A DNA stretch of 64,000 nucleotides from PALSA-612 sp963846915 (GCA_963846915.1 CAWJXV010000007.1:186001-250000), one strand, 5' to 3'; counted from the stretch's first letter, positions 1 through 9,365 are shown. Numbers and translations are program-made. Notes: generated from the letters alone by a model not told the origin.

Positions 1-1207
1 CGACCTGCCCGGTCGGCGTCAGCCCGGCTGCGGACTGGAACTGCTCGGTCACCGTCTGGGTCGAGGAGCCGAAGCTCCCGTCGGCGGTGAGCGCGGGCTG
101 CGTCGCGGCAGTGTTCTTCAGCCACCGGTTGAGCTGGTTCTGCCAGCTCACGACGGCCGAGCCCGTGTCTCCGAGCTTCAGCGTCGCAGCCGCGGGCGTG
201 GTCTGTGTCGAAGAGGTCTTGCCGGCGGCGAGGGCCTGCTGCAGCGCCCGGCGCGTGCTCGCACCGACGACTCCGTCCGGTGTCAGTCCCGCGGCCGTCT
301 GCAGTTGCTCGGTAGCGGTCTGCGTGCCGGCGCCGAAGTTGCCGTCCGCGGTGAGCGCCGTCTGCGTCGGCGCGGCGAGCCTGAGCCACCGGTTGAGCGC
401 GTTCTGCCACGCGACCACGTCCGCTCCCGTCGACCCCACCGAGAGATTCCGGCCGGTCGTCGCGACGCCGGCTCCGCCGAGGAGCGTTCGGACCGACCTC
501 TGCAGCGAGCCTGGATCCGCGACGAAGTGGGAGGGCGGGACGAAGCCGCCGCCGTGTGCCCGGAGGACGTCGTTCGCCGACGTCCGCGCGCTGTCCCACA
601 GCACGTCGCTCGTTCTGAGGTCGTTCACCTGCGCCGAAGCGACGGCACTCCACGCCGCGTCGCCCGGGCTAGACAGCCCTTGCGACACGGCGTCGCGGAG
701 CCCCTGGAGACCGCGCAGTCGAAGGTCGAGCGCCGCCAGCGCCTGTGCCTGCTGCGACGTGAGCGTAGTCGGAGTCTGCAGCGACTCGAGGCTCCCGAGC
801 TGGTCGGTCGTCTGCTGGACGAGCGCGTCGAGCTTGCCGACCAGGCTGCTGCGGGCACCGGCCTTCCGGGCGGCGCTCAAGTCCGCCGCAAGCGACGAGC
901 CGACCTGTTCGGAGTCGGAGGCGATCGGCGACAGCTTCGTCAGGTAGTTCGAGTAGCTGCCTCCGCTTCCGCCGCCCGACCCGGAGGTGAGGACGACGAC
1001 CAGGATGATCAGGAGCAGCAGCCCGACGGCTGCGGCCGCCGCGGTGACTCGTCGCCGCCGGATGGCGTCGGAGTGCGTCGAGCGGCCGTGCCGTCGGGGT
1101 CGCGGCACGATCTCCTCCGACCGAGGGCGGTCCAACGGTGCTTCGTGCTCTTCCGGCGGTTCCGGCGGGTCGGGGAAGAACTCGAACTCGAATTCGTCTT
1201 CGTCCAC
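1..1207 (-). CDS. Membrane-anchored peptidoglycan-binding-repeat protein (C-terminus cut by window edge)
   Basis: The minus frame is open to the window edge. From the chosen GTG at 1207 it reads an acidic, Pro/Glu-rich cytoplasmic N-terminus, a basic stretch, one transmembrane helix (about 1060-990), a Gly/Ser linker, and a helical region rich in Ala, Leu, Gln and Ser. Two copies of a peptidoglycan_binding_1-like repeat follow, with shared blocks such as ALTADGNFG and ALTADGSFG and W-Q-N-x-L-N-R-W-L. The repeats should bind the cell wall outside the membrane. No catalytic domain is visible before the edge, so the enzymatic role, if any, is unknown. The start has no strong ribosome binding site and could be wrong. 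Confidence 0.65.
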   Translation of the reverse strand, partial: MDEDEFEFEFFPDPPEPPEEHEAPLDRPRSEEIVPRPRRHGRSTHSDAIRRRRVTAAAAAVGLLLLIILVVVLTSGSGGGSGGSYSNYLTKLSPIASDSEQVGSSLAADLSAARKAGARSSLVGKLDALVQQTTDQLGSLESLQTPTTLTSQQAQALAALDLRLRGLQGLRDAVSQGLSSPGDAAWSAVASAQVNDLRTSDVLWDSARTSANDVLRAHGGGFVPPSHFVADPGSLQRSVRTLLGGAGVATTGRNLSVGSTGADVVAWQNALNRWLRLAAPTQTALTADGNFGAGTQTATEQLQTAAGLTPDGVVGASTRRALQQALAAGKTSSTQTTPAAATLKLGDTGSAVVSWQNQLNRWLKNTAATQPALTADGSFGSSTQTVTEQFQSAAGLTPTGQV

Positions 1208-1375
1208 GTCGCGTGCTCGGTGTCGACGGCACCTTATCCGGCAGCTTCTCCGCCGCTCCCGGTGAACCGACGCGCAACCCGGGCGATCCTTCCGGCGCGG
1301 CCGCGCGACGGACTCCTCAAATCCGACGACGGCGATCAGAAAGGGGACTGATGCCTGCGTAACATCTACGGCCGC

Positions 1376-2831
1376 GTGATTCTCGCGATCGACCAGGGTA
1401 CGTCTGGAACGACCTGCCTCGTCGTCGATCCCGAACTTCGCGTCGTCGGTCGCGGGTATCGCGAGATCCGCCAGTACTTCCCGCAGCCTGGATGGGTCGA
1501 GCACGACCCGGAAGAGCTCTGGCAGAGCGTGATCGCGGCGGCGAGCGACGCCCTCTCCGCTGCTCGCCTGCCACCCGCACAACTCGAGGGTCTCGGTCTC
1601 GCGTCGCAACGGGAGACGACGGTCGTCTGGGATCGCCGCACGGGGCGTCCGTTGCAACGGGCGATCGTGTGGCAGGACCGGCGGACGGCCGAGCGCTGTC
1701 GCCGGCTCCCGCGCGAGCTCGTGCGCGAACGCACGGGGCTCGTGCCCGATCCCTACTTCTCCGCGACGAAGCTCGAATGGCTCCTCGCTCGCACCGACCG
1801 GCCGCAGCCGGAGCTGGCCTTCGGAACCATCGACTCGTGGCTGATCTGGAAGCTGACGCGGGGGGCGGCTCACATGACTGACGAGACGAACGCGTCGCGG
1901 ACGATGCTGTTCGACCTCCGAACGCGCGACTGGGACCCAGATCTTCTGCGCCTGTTCGGTGTCGACCCCCGGATTCTTCCGCAGGTCAAGGCTTCGAGCG
2001 GTACTTTCGGCGAGGCAGAGCTCCTCGGCGCGCGCTTGCCGATCGCCGGCGTAGCCGGCGACCAGCAGGCAGCATTGTTCGGACTCGGCTGCTTCTCTCC
2101 GGGCGAGGCGAAGGCGACGTACGGCACGGGCAGCTTCGTGCTCGTCAACGTCGGATCTGCACCTGCAACCCGCTCCAGCCGGGCTGCTCAAGACCGCTGC
2201 CGCCGTGGCGCCCGGCAGCGAGCCGCAGGACGCCGTCGAGGGTGCTGTCCTCGTCAGCGGCGCGGCATTGCAGTGGCTGCGCGACGGCCTCGGGATCATC
2301 GCCGACGCTGCCGATTCGGCGGAGGTCGCGCTCGCGAATCCGACGACGGAAGGGGTGTACTTCGTACCGGCCCTGACCGGGCTCGGGTCGCCCCACTGGG
2401 ACCCGCACGCTCGAGGACTGATCACCGGGCTCACGCGGTCGACGACGCGCGGACACATCGTCCGGGCGACGCTGGAGGCGATGGCTTTCCAGGTGGCCGA
2501 CGTGCTCGAAGCGCTACCGATGCCCGTCGGTGTGCTCCGAGCCGACGGCGGCGGAGCGGCGAACCCGTTCCTCATGCAGTTCCAGGCTGACATTCTCGGG
2601 CGTCGGATCGAGGTCGCCGCCGAGAGAGACTCGACCGCACTCGGCGCCGCGGCGCTAGCCGGACTCGCGATCGGGACGTGGCGGGACACCGATAGCCTCC
2701 GGCGTCTGATCCGGGCCGGGGCAAGCTACGAGCCCGTCATGGCCCGCGACGAGGCGGAGGAACGAATCGAAGGATGGAAAGCGGCGCTCCGGCTCGCACG
2801 CTCGCATCGCGACGACGGTCGGTCGCTCTAG
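1376..2831 (+). CDS. glpK: Glycerol kinase, interrupted by one frame break
   Basis: An FGGY-family kinase that phosphorylates glycerol to sn-glycerol 3-phosphate. The N-terminal half (from 1376) has the ATP-binding start ILAIDQGTSGTT, the SQRETTVVWD block and IVWQDRR. The C-terminal half (last in-frame methionine or valine near 2205, ending 2831) has TEGVYFVPALTGLGSPHWD and LRADGGGAANPF. The two halves lie in different frames; the reading frame must advance by one base at about 2150-2166, just after VLVNVGS. Joined, the protein is about 485 residues, the normal length for the family. The break is either an inserted base in the assembly or a real inactivating mutation. No glycerol facilitator or glpD is nearby. 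Confidence 0.85.
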
Positions 2832-2941
2832 CGGACATCGTTCGACTCGCGGATGTTTGGCTGTCGCGTCAGAGCGGGTACAGCACGTGCTTCTAGCGGC
2901 GCCCACGAGGCGTCACTTCTGGACAGTGACTGGAGGTGACC

Positions 2942-4345
2942 GTGCGTAGGGGAAGTGTCCGGGTCCGAGTCGTCGTCCTGGCGTGTTGCGCGGCGGTGTT
3001 GAGCATCGCGTTCGCTCTGGCAGGCACCGGTTCGTCCCGTGCGGCTTCCCGCGGCAGTGTCTCGACGTTCAGCGGGACGTTCGCCGACGGAGCGACGTAC
3101 CTGATTCAGGTTCCCTCCGACTGGAACCGCACGCTCGCTCTCTACAGCCACGGTTACGTGACGCCGGGCAGTCCGAACCCCGCGCTGGATGTCGGCGACG
3201 CTGTGACCGGTCAGTGGCTCCTCGATCACGGCTACGCCCTCGCGGGTTCTTCCTACGCCTCGACGGGCTGGGCGATCAAGGACGCTCTTCACGACCAGAT
3301 CGAGACTCTGGACACGTTCGGCGCGCTCGTCGCACCGCCGAGCCGCACGATTGCCTGGGGCCACTCGCTCGGTGGGATCATCACCGCCGGCTTGCTCCAG
3401 GACGATCCCGGTCGGTTCACCGCGGCGCTGCCCATGTGCGGTGTCCTCGCAGGCGGGGTGGGCACGTGGAACCAGGCGCTCGACAGCGCGTTCGCCATTC
3501 AGCAGCTCCTCGGCGCCGGCACCGGGCTCCAGGTCGTACACATCACCAATCCGGGCGCGAACCTGGGGCTCGCCGAGCAACTGCTCTTCGCCGCGCAGGC
3601 GACCCCACAGGGAAGGGCGCGCATCGCCCTGGCCGGCGCGCTCGGCGACCTCCCCGGATGGTTCGATCCCGCCAGTCCCGAACCAGCTGCAACCGACTTC
3701 GCCGCCCAGGAGGCCAACCAGTTCTCGTGGGAGACGCAGGTCGACGGACCGTTCATCTTCGCTCTCCGGGCCGAGCTCGAGGCCCGCGCGGGCGGCAACC
3801 CGTCCTGGAACACCGGTGTCAACTACAAGAAACAGCTCGAGAACTCGTCCGACCTTGCCGAGGTACGGGGCCTCTACGCCCAGGCAGGCCTCAGCCTGGA
3901 TGCCGACCTCGCCACCCTGAATTCCGCCACGCGCATCGCCGCCGACCCGAATGCGGTCGCGTACCTGACTCAGAACATCGTCTTCAACGGCGACCTCCAC
4001 GGCCGCCCCGTCCTCACGCTCCATACCACCGGCGACGGCCTCGTCGTCAACCAGGACGAAGAGGCCTACCGCTCCGTCGTCAAGGACGCCAAAGACTCCA
4101 AGCTCCTCCGGCAGGCGTTCGTGCACCGCGCCGGACACTGCACCTTCACCCCGGCCGAAACGATCAGCGCCTTCGAGGCCCTCGTCGCGCGCATCGACAC
4201 CGGGAAGTGGAAGGGAACCACCGACCCGGACGCCCTCAACGCAGCCGCAGACGCGCTCGGGCCGACCTACAACCCCGCCGGCCCGAGCTTCGTCAGCTTC
4301 GACCCGACGCCCTTCCTCCGCCCGTACGACCTCGGGCGACACTGA
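2942..4345 (+). CDS. Secreted alpha/beta hydrolase
   Basis: A 467-residue protein with a cleavable signal peptide (basic start, then a hydrophobic stretch ending near AGTGSSRAAS). The nucleophile elbow GHSLGG follows a strand reading RTIAW, and a late HRAGHCTF block probably supplies the catalytic histidine. Substrate is unknown; the fold is that of esterases, lipases and peptidases. I chose GTG 2942 because GGAGG at 2932-2936 sits five bases before it; a GTG at 2936 would place the Shine-Dalgarno inside the start. It stands alone between glpK and an opposite-strand DUF2237 gene. Confidence 0.75.
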   Translation: MRRGSVRVRVVVLACCAAVLSIAFALAGTGSSRAASRGSVSTFSGTFADGATYLIQVPSDWNRTLALYSHGYVTPGSPNPALDVGDAVTGQWLLDHGYALAGSSYASTGWAIKDALHDQIETLDTFGALVAPPSRTIAWGHSLGGIITAGLLQDDPGRFTAALPMCGVLAGGVGTWNQALDSAFAIQQLLGAGTGLQVVHITNPGANLGLAEQLLFAAQATPQGRARIALAGALGDLPGWFDPASPEPAATDFAAQEANQFSWETQVDGPFIFALRAELEARAGGNPSWNTGVNYKKQLENSSDLAEVRGLYAQAGLSLDADLATLNSATRIAADPNAVAYLTQNIVFNGDLHGRPVLTLHTTGDGLVVNQDEEAYRSVVKDAKDSKLLRQAFVHRAGHCTFTPAETISAFEALVARIDTGKWKGTTDPDALNAAADALGPTYNPAGPSFVSFDPTPFLRPYDLGRH

Positions 4346-4370
4346 CCCGCGAGACGCTCTCGCAGCGACC

Positions 4371-4766
4371 CTAAGGCTGCTGCGCCGCGTCGGCGGCCCG
4401 GTGCGCGTACGCACTCAGGACCTCGATCGGCACGATCTCGAGCGCCCGCATGTGTGTAGCGCCCAGCACCACTGGCGGCGCGCAGCCCGCGCGGTGTGCC
4501 TCCAGCCATCGCTCGGCGCAGACGCACCAGCGATCACCGGGCGCGAGCCCGGCGAACCCCCACTCGGGCCTCGGCGTCGAGAGGTCGTTGCCGGCGCGGA
4601 GACTGAACTCGAGGAACTCCTCGCTCGTGATGCAGCAGACCGTGTGGCTGCCGACGTCGTCGGGGCCCGTGGCACAGCAGCCGTCCCGGTAGAAGCCGGT
4701 CACAGGATCCGACGAGCAGGAGAGCAGCGTGCCGCCGACGACGTTGACATCGGGATCCCGGTCCAT
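4371..4766 (-). CDS. DUF2237 family protein
   Basis: A 131-residue protein matching the DUF2237 family over its whole length: NVVGGTLLSCSSDPVTGF, RDGCC, GSHTVCCI, GNDLSTPRPEWGF and GDRWCVCAERW. The conserved cysteines suggest a metal or redox site, but the function of the family is not known. It is convergent with the upstream hydrolase gene, separated by 25 bases. Confidence 0.85.
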   Translation of the reverse strand: MDRDPDVNVVGGTLLSCSSDPVTGFYRDGCCATGPDDVGSHTVCCITSEEFLEFSLRAGNDLSTPRPEWGFAGLAPGDRWCVCAERWLEAHRAGCAPPVVLGATHMRALEIVPIEVLSAYAHRAADAAQQP

Positions 4767-4853
4767 GCCCCGAAGAGTACGCGTCCGTCGCTGACGTGGC
4801 AGCCGTAAGTCACGCTCGGATCTTGCCGGGGAGTTCGTAGACTTGGGGCCACG

Positions 4854-5249
4854 ATGCTGGAAGCCAAGCCGGCCAAGGAGTTGATGCTGATCCTGGCGAG
4901 GGAGTTGGCCACGAACGCCTCGACGCCGATGTTCATCGCGGATGCAGAGGGGACGCTCGTGTTCTACAACGAGCCGGCGGAGCGCATCCTCGGCCGGCCC
5001 TTCGCCGCTGCCGGTGAGATCGCCGCCTCCGACTGGGAGACGGTGTTTCAGATCGAGTCAGTCGATGGTCAGCCGCTGCCGCTCGAGCAGATACCCGCGG
5101 GCATCGCGTTCCTGGAGCGGCGTGCGGCTTCCGGCCCGCTGCGGATCACTGCCCTCGACGGCGGGAAGCACGACCTCGTGACGACCGCCTTTCCGCTCTT
5201 CAAACGAGGACAGGACTTCGTGGGCGTTGTCGTGCTCTTCTGGGAATAA
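4854..5249 (+). CDS. PAS-domain protein
   Basis: A 131-residue single-domain protein. ASTPMFIADAEGTLVFYNEP followed by AERILGRPF is a typical PAS sensor core, and the C-terminal strands (FPLFKRGQDFVGVVVLFWE) complete the fold. No output domain is present. The stop lies three bases before the start of the MBL-fold gene, so the two are probably co-transcribed, and the PAS protein may sense a ligand or redox state for that enzyme or for a separate partner (inference). Confidence 0.75.
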   Translation: MLEAKPAKELMLILARELATNASTPMFIADAEGTLVFYNEPAERILGRPFAAAGEIAASDWETVFQIESVDGQPLPLEQIPAGIAFLERRAASGPLRITALDGGKHDLVTTAFPLFKRGQDFVGVVVLFWE

Positions 5250-5252
5250 CAC

Positions 5253-6095
5253 GTGCTGATCACGATCTGGGGTTGCCGCGGCTCGCTCGCAACTCCTGGC
5301 CCCGACACCCTCAGGTTCGGCGGAAACACGTCCTGTGTGGCAGCCGAGCTATCCGATGGGACACTGATCGTCCTCGACGCAGGCACCGGGATCCGCAACC
5401 TCGGTCTGCAGCTGGCGGCAAGCGGCCCCCGCGAAATCCATCTCTGCCTGACGCACTTCCACCTCGACCACGTCGAGGGAATCGGGTTCTTTGCGCCCCT
5501 CTTCGACCCCGGGACAGAGCTGCACATCTGGGGTCCACCCTCGACCGAGCGGAGCCTCGAGCAGCGGGTCTCGCTCTACCTGTCTCCGCCGGTGTTTCCG
5601 CTGACCCTCTCGGACATCCCCGCACGACTGCGCTTCCACGACGTGCCGGAAGAACCCTGGCGGATCGGCGATGCGGACGTCTTCGCGACCGAAGTCTCCC
5701 ATCCGGGAACGACCATCGGCTACCGCCTGGCCGAGAACAGCTCCGTCTTCGCCTACCTGCCCGATCATGAGCCCGCCGTGGGCGTGCCGCTGGGAACACT
5801 CTCGCCCGACTGGATCTCCGGCTTCGCAATCGCCGCTGACGCAACCGTGCTCGTCCACGACGCCCAGTACAGCGAAGCCGAGTACCCGAGCAAGGTCGGT
5901 TGGGGCCACTCGAGCCTTGCCGACGCCGTTGCGTTCGCAAACCGAGCCACGGTCGGACAGCTGCTCCTCTTCCACCATGACCCCCTCCACGACGACCGGG
6001 AGCTCGACGCCCTGGAAGAGCGGGCCCGCGAGCTCTGGACGGGTAACGGTCAACCGCCCACCGTCGCCCGCGAAGGAATGACGCTCGAGTTCTAG
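5253..6095 (+). CDS. MBL-fold metallo-hydrolase
   Basis: A 280-residue metallo-beta-lactamase-fold protein of the phosphodiesterase-like group (related to PhnP and cAMP phosphodiesterases): IWGCRGSLATPGP and FGGNTSCV at the start, DAGTGIRNLG, the metal motif LTHFHLDHVEG (H-x-H-x-D-H), and later HP and HD metal ligands (SHPGTT, VHDAQY, GHSS). Such proteins hydrolyse cyclic nucleotides or phosphodiesters; the substrate here is unknown. It follows the PAS gene by three bases. Confidence 0.8.
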   Translation: MLITIWGCRGSLATPGPDTLRFGGNTSCVAAELSDGTLIVLDAGTGIRNLGLQLAASGPREIHLCLTHFHLDHVEGIGFFAPLFDPGTELHIWGPPSTERSLEQRVSLYLSPPVFPLTLSDIPARLRFHDVPEEPWRIGDADVFATEVSHPGTTIGYRLAENSSVFAYLPDHEPAVGVPLGTLSPDWISGFAIAADATVLVHDAQYSEAEYPSKVGWGHSSLADAVAFANRATVGQLLLFHHDPLHDDRELDALEERARELWTGNGQPPTVAREGMTLEF

Positions 6096-6192
6096 CCGGC
6101 CGATCTCACGCACCGGCTGCGTCACCGGCCGCAACCGTTTTGCCCACGATCAACAGCTGAGCGCCCCTCCTTCACGTAAGTTCCAGTCGAAC

Positions 6193-6510
6193 GTGTTCGC
6201 ACGAATGCACACCCTGACGACGACCGTCGAAGCGCACGACCGGGGGCTCGAGCTTCTCGACGAGATACTCCCGTGGCTCCGGGAAAGCACAGGCTTCCGT
6301 GGCCTCCTCAGGCTGGCTGCGTTGGATCGCTCGAAGACGGTTGTGATCACCTTTTGGGCCGACGAGGCGGCCATGATCGAAACGACCGAGGCAGGACGCG
6401 GTATCGGCGCCCTCGCTGCCGAGGCGGCCGGTTCGACGCCCATCGCCCTCGAGGACTACGAGGTCACGTTCTCCGAAGCCGAGTTCGCACCAAGCGACAG
6501 TCCGAGCTGA
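6193..6510 (+). CDS. Small monooxygenase-like (ABM-fold) protein
   Basis: A 105-residue protein with an alpha/beta pattern like the antibiotic-biosynthesis-monooxygenase dimeric barrel: MHTLTTTVEA, an LLDEILPWLRESTGFRGLL helix-strand, then VVITFWADEAAMIETTEA. These domains often act on quinones or haem, but no specific residues allow a substrate to be named. A GTG at 6193 or an ATG at 6205 could be the start; neither has a clear ribosome binding site. Confidence 0.6.
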   Translation: MFARMHTLTTTVEAHDRGLELLDEILPWLRESTGFRGLLRLAALDRSKTVVITFWADEAAMIETTEAGRGIGALAAEAAGSTPIALEDYEVTFSEAEFAPSDSPS

Positions 6511-6618
6511 TCAGCTCACGCAGCGCCGAAGTCGCTCCTCGCACCGTAGCGGCACGCTGCGCCCAGACATGGCGACGTACTGCACTACTCTCTTCGTGAT
6601 GCGAGCAGCAGCAGCCGC

Positions 6619-8313
6619 GTGAGCGGGCACGATCCAGCGACTCCCGAGCGAAGGGATTTCATCCGCGAGATCGTCGCCGCCGACGTGCGCGAGGGCAGGG
6701 TCTCGGAGGTCGTGACCCGCTTCCCGCCCGAGCCGAATGGATATCTGCATATCGGCCATCCCAAGGCGATCGCGCTCAACTTCGGGATCGCCCAGGAGTT
6801 CGGCGGGCGCTGCCATCTGCGCTTCGACGACACCAACCCGATCAAGGAAGAGCAGGAGTACATCGACTCGATCCAGGAAGACATCCGCTGGCTCGGCTTC
6901 GACTGGGGCGAACATCTCTACTACGCCTCCGACTACTTCCACCAGCTCTACGACTGGGCTGTCCACCTGATCAAGGCCGGCAAGGCGTACGTCGACGACC
7001 TCTCCGCCGAGGAGATCCGCGCGCACCGCGGCACCCTCACCGAGCCCGGCGAGAACAGCCCCTGGCGCGACCGCTCGACCGATGAGAGCCTCGACCTGTT
7101 CGAGCGGATGCGTGCCGGCGAGTTCCCCGACGGCGCCAGAGTGCTGAGGGCGAAGATCGACATGGCTTCGCCCAACATCAACCTGCGCGACCCCGTGCTC
7201 TACCGGATCCTGCACGCGCTCCACCCGCGAACCGGTGACGAGTGGTGCATCTATCCGCTGTACGACTTCGCCCACGGCCAGTCGGACGCGATCGAGGGCA
7301 TCACTCACTCCCTCTGCACGCTCGAGTTCGAGGATCACCGGCCGCTCTACGACTGGCTGATCGAGAACCTGCCGGTGCCTTCGCGCCCGCACCAGTACGA
7401 GTTCGCCCGCCTCAACTTGACGTATACCGTGCTCTCGAAGCGCTTCCTGGGGCGGCTCGTGAGCGAGGGTTACGTGCGAGGCTGGGACGACCCGCGCATG
7501 CCCACCGTCTCGGCCCTGCGCCGGCGCGGCTTCCCGCCCGAGGGTCTGCGCAACTTCCTGGACACGGTCGGCCTGGGAGGCAAGGGCAAGAGCGCAGTCG
7601 AGATCGAGATGCTCGAGCACGAGGTCAGGGACGTGCTGAACCGCACGGCACCGCGACGCTTCGCGGTCCTGCGCCCGCTCAGGCTCGTGATCGAGAACTA
7701 CCCCGACGGGAAGGTCGAGGAGATGGAGGCCGTCAACAACCCGGAGGATCCCTCGGCCGGGTCGCGCAAGGTTCCCTTCGCGCGCGAGCTCTGGATCGAG
7801 CGCGACGACTTCATGGAGGATCCGCCCAGCAAGTTCTTCCGCCTCGCCCCCGGCCGCGAGGTGCGTCTGCGCTACGCCTACTTCGTGACCTGCACCGACG
7901 TGGTGAAGGACGCAAGCGGCGAGATCGTCGAGCTCCGCTGCACGTACGATCCGCAGACGCGTGGCGGCGACGCCCCGGACGGGCGCCGGCCCAAGGCGAC
8001 CCTGCACTGGCTCTCGGCCGAACACGCCGCGCGCGCCGAGGTTCGCCTCTATGACCGTCTCTTCACCCGCCCCGACCCCGGCGCCGACGGCGACCTCTTC
8101 GCCGACCTCGACCCCAACTCGGAGACGGTGCTCGAGGAGTGCCTGGTGGAGCCTGCGCTCGCGGAGCTACCGGTCGGTGAGACCGTCCAGTTCGAGCGCC
8201 TCGGGTACTTCTGCCCGGATCCCGACTCGACGCCTGGGCGACTCGTCTTCAACCGCAGCCTCGGCCTCAGAGACAGCTGGGCCAGGCTCCAGGCACAGGG
8301 CCCCCGCCCGTAA
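6619..8313 (+). CDS. glnS: Glutaminyl-tRNA synthetase
   Basis: A 564-residue class I synthetase that charges tRNA-Gln. It starts like the Escherichia coli enzyme (RRDFIREIVAADV) and carries the class I motif PPEPNGYLHIGHPKA, LRFDDTNPIKEEQEY, the KMSKS-like loop VLSKRFL, and the GlnRS-type beta-barrel anticodon-binding C-terminus (RVRLRYAYFV-like block, LGYFCPD). Many actinobacteria lack GlnRS and use Glu-tRNA amidation, so its presence is notable. It lies 0.9 kb from a tRNA array whose first gene is tRNA-Gln(CTG). A 14-bp hairpin terminator follows at 8405. Confidence 0.93.
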   Translation: MSGHDPATPERRDFIREIVAADVREGRVSEVVTRFPPEPNGYLHIGHPKAIALNFGIAQEFGGRCHLRFDDTNPIKEEQEYIDSIQEDIRWLGFDWGEHLYYASDYFHQLYDWAVHLIKAGKAYVDDLSAEEIRAHRGTLTEPGENSPWRDRSTDESLDLFERMRAGEFPDGARVLRAKIDMASPNINLRDPVLYRILHALHPRTGDEWCIYPLYDFAHGQSDAIEGITHSLCTLEFEDHRPLYDWLIENLPVPSRPHQYEFARLNLTYTVLSKRFLGRLVSEGYVRGWDDPRMPTVSALRRRGFPPEGLRNFLDTVGLGGKGKSAVEIEMLEHEVRDVLNRTAPRRFAVLRPLRLVIENYPDGKVEEMEAVNNPEDPSAGSRKVPFARELWIERDDFMEDPPSKFFRLAPGREVRLRYAYFVTCTDVVKDASGEIVELRCTYDPQTRGGDAPDGRRPKATLHWLSAEHAARAEVRLYDRLFTRPDPGADGDLFADLDPNSETVLEECLVEPALAELPVGETVQFERLGYFCPDPDSTPGRLVFNRSLGLRDSWARLQAQGPRP

Positions 8314-8404
8314 CGAGAAGGAAAGGCTCGGGCGTCGAGCCGGCGCGCTCGATCCCAACCACCCGTTCACCGAGGGTCTAAAGAGACGATTGCAGATCGC
8401 GGCC

Positions 8405-8440
8405 GTGGCCTGGCTGTCGTTTGCGTGACAGCCAGGCCAC
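8405..8440. terminator. Bidirectional hairpin between glnS and the convergent secreted-protein gene
   Basis: A perfect 14-bp inverted repeat (8405-8418 and 8427-8440) with an 8-base loop sits between the convergent genes glnS and the 8484-8870 gene. No T-tract is present on either strand, so it may act with Rho or as a GC-rich intrinsic stop as in other actinobacteria. Confidence 0.65.
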
Positions 8441-8483
8441 TGTCCCCTCTCAGTTCCGGCCGCTATCGGTGTCGCGCCCCCGG

Positions 8484-8870
8484 CTAGTCTGCGTTTTCCG
8501 TGCAGACGACCGTTACCGGTTGGCTGGCGTGCAGCGCGTTTGCCTGGCAGGCGAACGTTGCCGCGGTGAACGGAGCGGACGTGTCGTCGAACGTCCCGAG
8601 TGGAGAAGCCGGGACCGACAACACCGTCTGACCGCACATGGCCCGGCCTGAACCCCCGCCATGCCCGACGGCATCGACGCTGATGAAACCGCCGCAACTG
8701 GTGCCGCTCGTTACCACGGCCAGGTGGCCAGGGTGCGCAGAGACGCTCAGCACAGCCGTTGGGATGCCGGATGCGGGGGAAGCCGACGCGACCCCACTGA
8801 ACGAGATCGCAACCGCGGTCGTCGCTAGTGCGATCACGACCATGACCACGAACTTGCGGGACAAAGTCAT
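8484..8870 (-). CDS. Secreted small protein of unknown function
   Basis: A 128-residue protein starting MTLSRKFVVMVVIALATTA, a clear Sec signal peptide that ends near SGVASA. The mature part is small, Gly/Ser/Ala rich, with four cysteines (TSCGG, AMCGQ, FACQ, VVCT) that could form two disulfides. I chose the ATG at 8870 because GGAGGGTGGG precedes it; a longer frame upstream would put the Shine-Dalgarno inside the gene. No family recognised. Confidence 0.65.
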   Translation of the reverse strand: MTLSRKFVVMVVIALATTAVAISFSGVASASPASGIPTAVLSVSAHPGHLAVVTSGTSCGGFISVDAVGHGGGSGRAMCGQTVLSVPASPLGTFDDTSAPFTAATFACQANALHASQPVTVVCTENAD

Positions 8871-9124
8871 CGTCCCACCCTCCTTTCGTTCGAATGGAGG
8901 CAAACGTAAGACGGCCCCCTAACACCGCGGTAACACGCGCCGGATTCGGGTAGCCCTCGACACCACAGCTCCCCCGAGCGCAACGGCCGATGGGGACCTG
9001 CGGACGGGCGACGACTTCTCGTTGGCAGGCAAGCGACCTCCCCCGATTCCGCCGTGAGCTTCGCCGTGTTGGCATTGGCTGTTGACATCGGTCGGTTGGA
9101 GAGAGCAAATCAACGCTCTAGCGG

Positions 9125-9155
9125 AACGAGAAAGGCCCCGTTTCCGGGGCTCTTT
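9125..9155 (-). terminator. Terminator of the tRNA array
   Basis: On the minus strand a GCCCCG stem with a GAAA tetraloop and a CGGGGC return (9150-9135) is followed by CTTTCTCGTT. It lies just past the last tRNA-like sequence of the array and probably ends the long minus-strand transcript. Confidence 0.65.
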
Positions 9156-9160
9156 CGAGG

Positions 9161-9217
9161 TAGTAGGGGCAGGATTTGAACCTGCGACCTCCGTGGAATA
9201 TGAGCCCGGCTCTTCCA
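9161..9217 (-). pseudogene. 3'-half fragment of a tRNA-Met-like gene
   Basis: Minus-strand sequence matching the anticodon-loop, variable and T-arm part of a tRNA-Met: CTCAT in the anticodon position, AGGTCGCAGGTTCAAATCC, then an acceptor 3' strand and ACC. The acceptor 5' strand and the D arm are missing (tRNA-Cys ends immediately upstream), and the anticodon stem no longer pairs. It cannot be a working tRNA. A retained 3' half is what integrases acting on tRNA genes leave at an attachment site, but plain decay is also possible. Confidence 0.6.
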
Positions 9218-9219
9218 AG

Positions 9220-9290
9220 AGACACCGGGCGGACTCGAACCGCCGTACCGCGCTTTGCAGGCGCGCGCCTCGCCGCTCGGCCACGGTGTC
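9220..9290 (-). tRNA. tRNA-Cys(GCA)
   Basis: Full cloverleaf: acceptor GACACCG/CGGTGTC, anticodon loop CTGCAAA, T-loop TTCGAGT. Third from the 3' end of the minus-strand array. CCA is not encoded. Confidence 0.88.
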
Positions 9291-9292
9291 AA

Positions 9293-9365
9293 AGCCCCCG
9301 AGAGGAGTCGAACCTCTGCGCGCGGGGTCGAAGCCCGCTGCTCTTGTCCGCTGAGCTACGGAGGC
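9293..9365 (-). tRNA. tRNA-Arg(TCG)
   Basis: Acceptor GCCTCCG/CGGGGGC with one G-T pair, D stem GCTC/GAGC, anticodon loop CTTCGAC giving anticodon TCG (reads CGA), T-loop TTCGACT. The position-73 base reads T, which is unusual for tRNA-Arg. Confidence 0.85.

Noticed and set aside
2828..4414. 528-codon frame antisense to the secreted hydrolase
   Set aside because: The plus strand has a signal peptide and GHSLGG; the antisense frame is a composition artefact.
6511..8025. 504-codon open frame antisense to glnS
   Set aside because: GlnRS on the plus strand has full family motifs; the antisense product is low-complexity and unrecognisable.
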